This document shows positions 53,101-59,245 of a stretch of DNA of 64,000 nt, piece by piece (the first letter of the stretch is position 1; each line of letters starts with the position of its first letter). Both the position numbers and the translations under genes were made by a program. Under the pieces are notes generated by a model. It worked only from the letters and a program-made list of their open reading frames with translations, was not told where the DNA came from and ran no database searches. The stretch is from Stenotrophomonas nematodicola. Lineage in GTDB: Bacteria; Pseudomonadota; Gammaproteobacteria; Xanthomonadales; Xanthomonadaceae. The stretch spans positions 124,001 to 188,000 of the forward strand of contig NZ_WIAY01000004.1 of NCBI RefSeq assembly GCF_009467805.1, given 5' to 3'.

Positions 53101-53541
53101 GTCCAGCGGCTGCAGCTCGCGCCATAGCGCCACGTCGCGATCGCCGTCACGTCGATCCAGCGCCAGCCGCAGCGGCTGCCGCTGGATATGCAGCACCAGG
53201 GCGTCGGTGCGGATGCGCACTTCGTTGCCATCTTCTTCCAGCTTGAAGGCGACGTTCGCGGCCGGTTGCGGCACCACGATCGGTGCGGCCTTGTCGCCCG
53301 CCGGGCGCAGCGTGCCGTTGCGACCGGCCTGCACGCGCAGCAGATCCGTGCGCAGCAGGTCCACGCGCAGCGTCGCGCCGGTATCGGTGCGGATCTCCCA
53401 GCCGGGGCTGCCGTCCCGGGCGGGGGCGGCGGCGATCGTACGCAGATTGCCCAGCGGCTCGGCGATGGCCGGCGCGGTGGCCAGCGCCAAGGCAGCGACC
53501 ACAGCCACCGACAGACCGGCATGACGTATACGGGTTTCCAC
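50179..53541 (-). CDS. GH31 glycoside hydrolase with F5/8-type and NPCBM-like modules, probable alpha-N-acetylgalactosaminidase
   Basis: 1120 residues. Signal peptide (VAVVAALALATAPAIAEP), N-terminal beta domain, and a GH31 barrel. The nucleophile region is VQKLDVAWTGKGYQF (Asp about 370) and the acid/base region SGDVDAIFGGS (about 455). After the beta-sandwich domains comes an F5/8 type C-like module (AFDDDPVTWFRTVRN, HEWVIGFGERRLIDGIELAP) and an NPCBM-like C-terminal domain (FRRGLGVGAASRIDLQL, ADLGIDDQCRAAGGMQFQVW). GH31 includes a recently described alpha-GalNAcase group with such modules; the neighbourhood favours that activity over alpha-glucosidase. First gene of the leftward operon. 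Confidence 0.82.
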   Translation of the reverse strand: METRIRHAGLSVAVVAALALATAPAIAEPLGNLRTIAAAPARDGSPGWEIRTDTGATLRVDLLRTDLLRVQAGRNGTLRPAGDKAAPIVVPQPAANVAFKLEEDGNEVRIRTDALVLHIQRQPLRLALDRRDGDRDVALWRELQPLDLDTAQSVQVLSSEAGEHFYGGGQQNGRFEFKGRELEVSYSGGWEEGDRPNPAPMLLSARGWGMLRNTWSDGTYDLRQADQATLLHREDRFDAYYFVGPDLHTLLDRYTALTGRAALLPRWAFSYGDADCYNDGDNRRKPGSVPDGWSDGPTGTTPDVVDSVARQYREHDMPGGWILPNDGYGCGYTKLPETVQGLAKYGFRTGLWTENGVDKIAWEVGTAGSRVQKLDVAWTGKGYQFAMDANQSAFNGILHNSDSRPFLWTVMGWGGIQRYAVAWTGDQSSSWDYIRWHIPTLIGSGLSGMAYASGDVDAIFGGSAETFTRDLQWKSFTPVLMGMSGWSGNARKHPWWFDEPYRSVNRDYLKLKMRMTPYMYGLAHDAATTGAPLLRALMWDYPEDPQAYTEAHKYQFLLGRELLIAPVYRSQAASRGWRRDIHLPPGRWIDYWDGRQLLAGAQGRSLDRPVDLATIPVFVRAGAIIPMYPEMLYDGQKPLDEVTFDLYPQGTSQYTLYEDDGATRRYETGESSTQAITVQAPAQGSGPVQVRIDPVQGRYAGQLPQRRYALRVLSRQRPAAVTLDGRALPRLADLAAWQAAGEGWYYDAAERRGTLHVRTAPVDIRQALALQLDLPATAAAADDAFPAAPALGRALPSDSLLVVNRPAEEPGYELEKAFDDDPVTWFRTVRNQAVKTGAHEWVIGFGERRLIDGIELAPRNDQHWKHGQVRDYEIYLGDSNGEWGEPIKRGRLTLQQGTQQIDFPAHAGRLLRFRVLGTQNPDGDGASGADPMVTAAQGSVARAVDALQPRDVGPIVLSTFRVLEHQQTEKPAQQLYLSALPLPAGLASQVASDHAFGGQADMRMNGLHFRRGLGVGAASRIDLQLKGNWRLLRADLGIDDQCRAAGGMQFQVWGDGRLLYDSGLVKAPGVVKPELDVRGLQRLSLRTLGAQGDMPAQVCGNWANAALIGQEGDTASIVSP

Positions 53542-53605
53542 CTTGCCCCCAAGCCCGCGTTCGGCGGGTATCCGAAACCATTGCGGCCGACTCTAGGGCA
53601 GGGCC

Positions 53606-53663
53606 TCGAAAGATGTCAATAAATTGCAAAGAAAAATGAAGGATATTTTCTCATAAACGAAAG
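53606..53663 (-). promoter_or_regulatory. GH31-operon promoter region with two CTTTCG sites
   Basis: On the minus strand TTGACA (53619-53614) is followed after 18 bp by TAGAGT, a fair promoter for GH31. CTTTCGA (53612-53606) lies in the spacer of that promoter, and a second CTTTCG at 53663-53658 lies upstream of the -35. A repressor bound at these sites would block transcription. Confidence 0.45.
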
Positions 53664-53798
53664 ATGATGCAAAGCAACACTTTCCAAACAACACCTGAAT
53701 ACTGGGTTTGTATCGCCTGAAACCTTGATGCAGTGCGCCATCTGCGCCAAGTTTCAACCGATTCCGATCGAAAATTGTGACGAACCCTGCTTTTCTTT

Positions 53799-53827
53799 TT
53801 CTTTCGATATTTGACATTTCGAAAGAA
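53799..53827 (+). promoter_or_regulatory. Candidate AgaR operator upstream of agaS
   Basis: TTCTTTCGA (53799-53807) and TCGAAAGAA (53819-53827) form a perfect 9-bp inverted repeat with an 11-bp spacer that contains TTGACA. It is 37 bp before the agaS ATG. The same CTTTCG core recurs twice on the GH31 side. DeoR-family AgaR proteins bind repeated TTTCG-type sites, so autoregulation of both operons by AgaR is the natural reading. Confidence 0.55.
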
Positions 53828-53863
53828 AGCGCAGAAGGTGCGGTCGCCCAACAGGAATTGCGA

Positions 53864-55021
53864 ATGGACGCTTCTCTGCTCCCTGACTTGCCCGCCTGGC
53901 AGCGCCTCGGCGGCGCCCACACGGCGGAAGAAATCGCCCAGCAGCCCGGCCTGTGGGCCGCGCTGGCCGATCTGCTCGATCGCCGCCAGACCGACATCGA
54001 TGCCTTCCTTGGCGAACGCCTGGGCCATGCCGATCAGCGGGTGATCTTCACCGGCGCCGGCAGCTCGGGTTTCATCGCCGAGATGGTGGCCGACCAGCTC
54101 AACGCGCAGTGGCCGGCGGAGATCCGCGCGATCCATACCACCAGCCTGCTCACCCATCCGGCGCTGTACCTGCGCCGCGACCGCCCGACACTGCTGGTGT
54201 CGTTCGGGCGCAGCGGTTCCAGCCCGGAAAGCGTAGCGGTGGTGGACCTGGTGCGCGGCCAGGTGGACGAGGCGCGCTTTCTGGACATCACCTGCAACGC
54301 CGATGGCGAACTGGCCCGGCGCGGCCAGGGCCGCAGCGACACCCTGTCGCTGCTGATGCCGCCGGCCAGTTGCGACCGTGCATTTGCCATGACCAGCAGC
54401 CTGACCTGCATGCTGCTGGCCGCCCTCAGTGCGTTCGATCGCGCGCCGTGGCCGCAGCGGCTGCAGCGCCTGCAGCAGCTGTCCGCGCACGGCGGACAGG
54501 CCCTGCACGCGTGGGACGCCGCTGTGGGAGCACTGGCACAGGCACCGTATACCCGTGTGATCTACCTCGGCAGCGGCCCGCTGGAAGCCACCGCGCGCGA
54601 AGCCGCGCTGAAGGTGCTCGAACTCACCGCCGGGCGCGTGCTGGCCCTGGCCAACACACCGCTGGGGTTCCGCCACGGTCCCAAGTCCACGCTCAACGCC
54701 GACACGCTGGTGGTGATGCTGCGCAGCGCACAGCCGTTGTCGCGCCGTTACGAGCAGGACCTGCTGAACGAGCTGCGCCGCGACGGCATTGCCGGCCGGG
54801 TGATCTCGATCGGACCGGACGGCGACGACCGCGCCGAGGGCGACTTCGTGCTCGACGTCGCCGACCTGCCCGATCCGTGGCTGGCGCCCCTGTGGCTGCT
54901 GGTGCCGCAGTGTTACGCGCTGCAACGTTCCGCCGCGCTCGGCCTGACCCCGGACAATCCGTTCCCGGACGGCACCGTGAACCGGGTCGTGCAGGGCGTG
55001 ACCATCCACTCCCACGGCTGA
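53864..55021 (+). CDS. agaS: Galactosamine-6-phosphate deaminase/isomerase AgaS
   Basis: 385 residues, two SIS domains. Landmarks: VIFTGAGSSGFIAEMVADQL, LLVSFGRSGSSPESVAVVDL, VIYLGSGPLEATAREAALK, VLELTAGRVLALANTPLG and FRHGPKSTLNADTLVVML. AgaS converts galactosamine-6-phosphate to tagatose-6-phosphate and ammonia. First gene of the rightward operon. The ATG at 53864 has AGGAA upstream; an earlier in-frame start at 53777 would run through the operator and is rejected. Confidence 0.9.
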   Translation: MDASLLPDLPAWQRLGGAHTAEEIAQQPGLWAALADLLDRRQTDIDAFLGERLGHADQRVIFTGAGSSGFIAEMVADQLNAQWPAEIRAIHTTSLLTHPALYLRRDRPTLLVSFGRSGSSPESVAVVDLVRGQVDEARFLDITCNADGELARRGQGRSDTLSLLMPPASCDRAFAMTSSLTCMLLAALSAFDRAPWPQRLQRLQQLSAHGGQALHAWDAAVGALAQAPYTRVIYLGSGPLEATAREAALKVLELTAGRVLALANTPLGFRHGPKSTLNADTLVVMLRSAQPLSRRYEQDLLNELRRDGIAGRVISIGPDGDDRAEGDFVLDVADLPDPWLAPLWLLVPQCYALQRSAALGLTPDNPFPDGTVNRVVQGVTIHSHG

Positions 55022-55027
55022 GCACGC

Positions 55028-55954
55028 ATGCACACCTGGTACGGCATCGACATCGGGGGCACCAAGATCGAACTGGTGGCGTGCGACGCCGCGCTGGCCG
55101 TGCAGCACCGCCAGCGCGTGGCCACGCCGACCCAGGATTACCCTGCGTTCCTGCAGGCGGTGGACGACCTGGTCACGGCCGCCGATGCGGCGCTCGGCCG
55201 GCCCGGCGTGGCCGTCGGCATCGGCCTGCCCGGCGTGCGCGACCGCGACAGCGGCCGCCAGCTCAGTGCCAACGTGCCGGGCCTGACCGGACGCACCGTT
55301 GGCGTGGACCTGCAGGCGCGCCTGCAGCGGCCGCTGGTGCTCGGCAACGACCTGCAGTGCTTCGCGCTGTCCGAAGCACATGACGGCGCCGCCGCGGGCT
55401 ACCGCAGCATGTTCGGGGTGATCCTCGGCACCGGCGCGGGCGGTGGCTACTGCCTGGACGGGCATCTGGTCGCCGGCAGCAACGGCATTGCCGGCGAGTG
55501 GGGCCACTGGAGCCTCCCGGCCACGCTGCAGCATCGCCATGACCTCCCACTGCTGGACTGCGGCTGCGGCCTGCGTGGCTGCCTGGAGCGGTACGTCTCC
55601 GGCAGCGGCTTGGCGATGATCCATGCGCGCTGCGGCGGGGACGACCTCGACGCCAGCGCGGTGGTCGCGTCCGCGCAGACCGGCGATGCCGTCGCGCAGA
55701 AGGCGCTGGCGATCCACCGCGACCTGCTCGGTTACAGCTTCGCCAGCCTGATCCTGGCACTGGATCCGCACGTGATCGTGCTGGGCGGCGGGCTGTCGAA
55801 GCTGGAGCAGCTCTATCGGGACCTGCCCGCCGCCATTGCCCCGTACCTGTTCACCGGGGTGCGCGTGCCCCCGATCCTGCCGCCGGCCTTCGGCGATGCC
55901 GGCGGCGCGCGTGGCGCGGCCCTGCTCGCCCGCCAGCACCACCCTTCCCCCTGA
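55028..55954 (+). CDS. agaK: ROK-family N-acetylgalactosamine kinase AgaK
   Basis: 308 residues. ROK kinase landmarks: the phosphate loop YGIDIGGTKIELVA, AVGIGLPGVRD, LVLGNDLQCFALSEA, GVILGTGAGGGYCLDG with the catalytic Asp in the preceding GND, and the zinc-binding HxxxxCxCGxxGCLE equivalent (LLDCGCGLRGCLERYVSG, about 175-190). By context it phosphorylates GalNAc imported by the porter at the end of the operon. This is the phosphotransferase-independent route known from Shewanella and Xanthomonas-type clusters. The gap to agaS is 6 bp. Confidence 0.85.
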   Translation: MHTWYGIDIGGTKIELVACDAALAVQHRQRVATPTQDYPAFLQAVDDLVTAADAALGRPGVAVGIGLPGVRDRDSGRQLSANVPGLTGRTVGVDLQARLQRPLVLGNDLQCFALSEAHDGAAAGYRSMFGVILGTGAGGGYCLDGHLVAGSNGIAGEWGHWSLPATLQHRHDLPLLDCGCGLRGCLERYVSGSGLAMIHARCGGDDLDASAVVASAQTGDAVAQKALAIHRDLLGYSFASLILALDPHVIVLGGGLSKLEQLYRDLPAAIAPYLFTGVRVPPILPPAFGDAGGARGAALLARQHHPSP

Positions 55955-55974
55955 ATACCGCCTCCGGAGTTGCC

Positions 55975-57270
55975 ATGTCCGCCGTCCAATCGCTGATCGC
56001 CGCCCACCGCCAGGGCCACCCCGTCGGGCTGTACAGCGTTTGCTGCAGCAACGAACAGGTGCTGCTGGCCGCGATGCAGGTCGCGCAGCGCCACGACACC
56101 CTGCTGCTGATCGAAGCGACCTCCAACCAGGTCGACCAGTTCGGTGGCTACACCGGGATGACCCCGCCGCAGTACCGCGATTACGTGCTTGCCCTGGCCG
56201 CCCGCGCAGGCTTCCCCGCCGCGCGCCTGATCCTCGGCGGCGACCACCTCGGCCCGAATGCCTGGCAGAAGGGCCCGGCCGAGACCGCGATGGCCCATGC
56301 CCGCGCGCTGATTGCCGCGTACGTGGCGGCCGGCTTCCACAAGATCCATCTGGACTGCAGCATGTCCTGCGCCGATGACCCGGTGCCGCTGCCGGACGCG
56401 ATCGTGGCGGCGCGCTCGGCCGAGCTGGCGCGCATCGCCGAGCGCACCGCAGCCGAGCACGGCCTGCCACCGCCCGTCTACGTGATCGGCACCGAAGTGC
56501 CGGTCCCCGGCGGCGAAGCGTCGCTGGCCGGCGGCCTGCAGGTCACCACGCCGGCCGCGGCGGCCACCACGCTGGCGATTCACCGCGAGGCCTTCGCCGC
56601 GCCGGACCTGCTGCCGGCATGGGAGCGGGTGATCGCGATGGTGGTGCAGCCAGGCGTGGATTTCGACCACAGCAGCGTGCACTACTACGATCCGGCCGCC
56701 GCCGCGGACCTGTCGGCCTTCGTCGAGCAGCAGCCGCGCATCGTGTTTGAAGCCCACTCCACCGACTACCAGACCGAGGCGGGATTGCACGCGCTGGTGC
56801 GCGACCACTTCGCCATCCTCAAAGTCGGCCCGGCTGCCACCTATGCGTTCCGCGAGGCCGTGTTCGCACTGGCGATGATCGAGGACGCACTGCTGCCGCC
56901 CGCACAGCGTTCGAACCTGATCGAGGTGCTCGACCGCTGCATGGTCGACAAGCCCGCCAGCTGGCGCAGCTACTACCACGGCGACGAACACGAACTGCGC
57001 CTGCTGCGCGCGTATTCGCTGAGCGACCGCAGCCGCTACTACTGGGGAGAACCGGCGGTCCAGGCCGCGCTGGACACGCTGGTGGCCAACCTGACCGCAC
57101 ACGTGCCGCCGCAGACCCTGCTCAGCCAGTTCCTGCCGGAACAGCAGAAGGCGATCGAAGCCGGCGCCCTGCGCGCCGAGCCGCTGGCGCTGATCCAGCA
57201 CAAGGTTGCGTTGCGTCTGGCCGAGTACGCCCGGGCCTGCAATCGCAACAAGGCGCTTTCGGAACGGTAA
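55975..57270 (+). CDS. agaZ: Tagatose-1,6-bisphosphate aldolase-associated protein AgaZ/KbaZ (GatZ family)
   Basis: 431 residues. Family landmarks: GLYSVCCSNEQVLLAAMQ, LLIEATSNQVDQFGGYTGM, LILGGDHLGPNAWQKGPA, HKIHLDCSMSCADDPVPL, YVIGTEVPVPGGE, FEAHSTDYQTEAGLHALV and ILKVGPAATYAFREAVFAL. KbaZ/GatZ were described as non-catalytic partners of class II tagatose-bisphosphate aldolases KbaY/GatY; in clusters without another kinase a tagatose-6-phosphate kinase role has been proposed. Neither KbaY/AgaY nor a separate kinase gene is present in this operon. CCGGAG precedes the ATG. Confidence 0.88.
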   Translation: MSAVQSLIAAHRQGHPVGLYSVCCSNEQVLLAAMQVAQRHDTLLLIEATSNQVDQFGGYTGMTPPQYRDYVLALAARAGFPAARLILGGDHLGPNAWQKGPAETAMAHARALIAAYVAAGFHKIHLDCSMSCADDPVPLPDAIVAARSAELARIAERTAAEHGLPPPVYVIGTEVPVPGGEASLAGGLQVTTPAAAATTLAIHREAFAAPDLLPAWERVIAMVVQPGVDFDHSSVHYYDPAAAADLSAFVEQQPRIVFEAHSTDYQTEAGLHALVRDHFAILKVGPAATYAFREAVFALAMIEDALLPPAQRSNLIEVLDRCMVDKPASWRSYYHGDEHELRLLRAYSLSDRSRYYWGEPAVQAALDTLVANLTAHVPPQTLLSQFLPEQQKAIEAGALRAEPLALIQHKVALRLAEYARACNRNKALSER

Positions 57271-57304
57271 GCTTCGGCTTTCCTTTCCGGACGGAACCGC
57301 CCCC

Positions 57305-58081
57305 ATGCGAAACACACGCCAGCGCCGCCAACAGATCCTGCAGTTGCTGGTCGACCACGGCAACGTGCAGGTCAGCGAGCTGGTGGGCCGCTTTGGCGTG
57401 TCGGCGGTGACCATCCGTGCCGACCTGACCCACATCGAATCGCAGGGGTTGGCCACGCGCACGCATGGCGGTGCCACGCTGGTGCGCACGCCGCCGCAGG
57501 AGCAGGACATCCACGAGAAGGATGCGCTCAACCTGCCGCTGAAGGACAGCATCGGCGTACACGCCGCGCGGCTGGTCAAACCGGGCGACAACATCATCAT
57601 CGACTCCGGCTCGACCACCATGACGCTGGCGCGCCACCTGCGCGGGCACCGCGACGTCACGGTGATGACCAACGGACTGAACATCGCCTGGGAGCTGGCC
57701 AATGCGCCGGGCGTGGAGCTGCTGCTGACCGGCGGACTGCTGCGCAAGCAGTCGCTGTCGCTGCAGGGCAGCCAGGCCGAGGCCAGTCTGAACACCTACA
57801 GTTTCGACACCCTGTTCCTCGGTGTGGATGGCCTGGACCTGCAGTTCGGCCTGACCACCCACCACGAGGCCGAAGCCAGCCTCAACCACCGCATGGTCGA
57901 GCGCGCGCGCCGCATCGTGGTGCTGACCGACGCCTCCAAGTTCGGCCGCGTCAGCCTGCACCGCATCGCGCGGCTGGACCAGGTCCACACCATCATCACC
58001 GACGCCAGCATCGACAGCGAGTACCTGGACGGGCTGCAGCGGCTGGGCGTCGAAGTGATCATCGCCGAGTCGCCCCCTTGA
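57305..58081 (+). CDS. agaR: DeoR-family repressor AgaR
   Basis: 258 residues. Winged helix-turn-helix at residues 9-50 (QILQLLVDHGNVQVSELVGR, FGVSAVTIRADLTHIES, GLATRTHGGA), then the DeoR C-terminal sugar-phosphate-sensing domain (DNIIIDSGSTTMTLARHLRG, VTVMTNGLNIAWELANAPG, LLTGGLLRKQSLSLQG, TDASKFGRVSLHRIARLD). A phosphorylated intermediate, probably of GalNAc-6P or GalN-6P, should relieve repression. Its targets are proposed to be the CTTTCG sites in the divergent region. Coupled to agaA by a TTGA overlap. Confidence 0.88.
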   Translation: MRNTRQRRQQILQLLVDHGNVQVSELVGRFGVSAVTIRADLTHIESQGLATRTHGGATLVRTPPQEQDIHEKDALNLPLKDSIGVHAARLVKPGDNIIIDSGSTTMTLARHLRGHRDVTVMTNGLNIAWELANAPGVELLLTGGLLRKQSLSLQGSQAEASLNTYSFDTLFLGVDGLDLQFGLTTHHEAEASLNHRMVERARRIVVLTDASKFGRVSLHRIARLDQVHTIITDASIDSEYLDGLQRLGVEVIIAESPP

Positions 58082-59193
58082 CCGACCCCCGCACCCTGCA
58101 CGGCCGCATGCTCACCGACACCGGTTGGGTGCGTGGCGACCTCCACATCGACCAGCGTGTACGCGCCATCGACACCGCGCACCGCGATCCGCGCGATGAC
58201 GACGAGGTTCCGCTGATCCTGCCCGGCTTCATCGACCTGCACGTGCATGGCGGCGCCGGTGTGGACATCATGCAGGGCGGCGACAGCGCCTGCACCGTCG
58301 CGCGGGCGCATGCCCGCCACGGCACCACGGCGATGCTGGGCACCACCATGACCGCGCACGAGGACGACATCGTGCAGGCGCTGCAGGGCCTGGCCGGTGC
58401 GATCGGCACGCGGGCACCGGGCATGGCACGGGTCCTGGGCGTGCATCTGGAGGGCCCCTTCATCAGTGCCGAGCGGCTCGGCGCGCAACCGCCCCTGGTG
58501 GTCGAAGCCACGCTGCAGGACGTGCGCCGCCTGCATGCGATTGCCCCCATCCACGTGCTCACCCTCGCCCCGGAGATCGGCCAGCATCTCGCGCTGATTC
58601 CTGCGCTGAACGCGCTCGGCATCCGCGTGCAGCTCGGCCACAGTGCCGGCAGCTATGCCGATGGCGTGGCCGCACTGGAGGCGGGCGCGGCCGGCTTCAC
58701 CCATCTGTTCAACGGCATGACCGGCGTGGACCACTATCAGCCCGGCATCGCCACCGCCGCCCTGGCGCATGCGCAGTACGCCGAGCTGATCCCCGACCTG
58801 CAGCACGTGCATCCCGGCGCGATCCGTACCGCGCTGCGCGCGATTCCGCGCCTGTATTGCGTGACCGACGCCACGGCGGCCACCGGCATGCCCGACGGCG
58901 AGTACGCGCTGGGCGTACAGCGCGTGCACAAGTGCCTGGGCTGCGTGCGACTGTCCACCGGTTCGCTGGCCGGCAGTGCGCTGACGATGGACCAGGCGCT
59001 GCGCAATCTGGTGTCACTGGGGCTGGACCTTGCCGACGCCTCCAACCGGGTATCGCGCTACCCGGCCGACTATCTCGGCCTCACCGATCGTGGCCGCATC
59101 GCCGTCGGCGCCTGGGCCGACCTGGTGATCCTCGACCGCGACCTGCGCGTGCGCGCCGTGACGGTGGAAGGCCAAGACATCGCGCTCGACTGA
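58078..59193 (+). CDS. agaA: N-acetylgalactosamine-6-phosphate deacetylase (NagA/AgaA family)
   Basis: 371 residues from a TTG at 58078 that overlaps the agaR stop; ATG 58108 would shorten it by ten residues. Amidohydrolase landmarks: GFIDLHVHGGAGVDIMQGGD (HxH metal site near residue 55), VLGVHLEGPFISAERLGA, IRVQLGHSAGSYADGV, AGFTHLFNGMTGVDHYQPG and LYCVTDATAATGMPDGEY, with the catalytic Asp in the last. In this operon the substrate is expected to be GalNAc-6-phosphate rather than GlcNAc-6-phosphate, giving galactosamine-6-phosphate for AgaS. Confidence 0.87.
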   Translation: MTDPRTLHGRMLTDTGWVRGDLHIDQRVRAIDTAHRDPRDDDEVPLILPGFIDLHVHGGAGVDIMQGGDSACTVARAHARHGTTAMLGTTMTAHEDDIVQALQGLAGAIGTRAPGMARVLGVHLEGPFISAERLGAQPPLVVEATLQDVRRLHAIAPIHVLTLAPEIGQHLALIPALNALGIRVQLGHSAGSYADGVAALEAGAAGFTHLFNGMTGVDHYQPGIATAALAHAQYAELIPDLQHVHPGAIRTALRAIPRLYCVTDATAATGMPDGEYALGVQRVHKCLGCVRLSTGSLAGSALTMDQALRNLVSLGLDLADASNRVSRYPADYLGLTDRGRIAVGAWADLVILDRDLRVRAVTVEGQDIALD

Positions 59194-59245
59194 GCGCCGA
59201 CCCCGCGCCGTCGCGGCGCATGCAACGCAGGACAGGACCGGCCCG

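Noticed and set aside
49669..53127. A 1152-codon open frame on the plus strand across the receptor and GH31 genes
   Set aside because: It is the mirror of two convincing minus-strand genes, as expected at 68% GC. Its product is His/Gln/Arg/Val-rich with no domains, signal peptide or ribosome site.
53651..56470. A 939-codon open frame on the minus strand across agaS and agaK
   Set aside because: Low-complexity Arg/Gly/His-rich translation antisense to two clear enzyme genes and crossing the divergent operator region.
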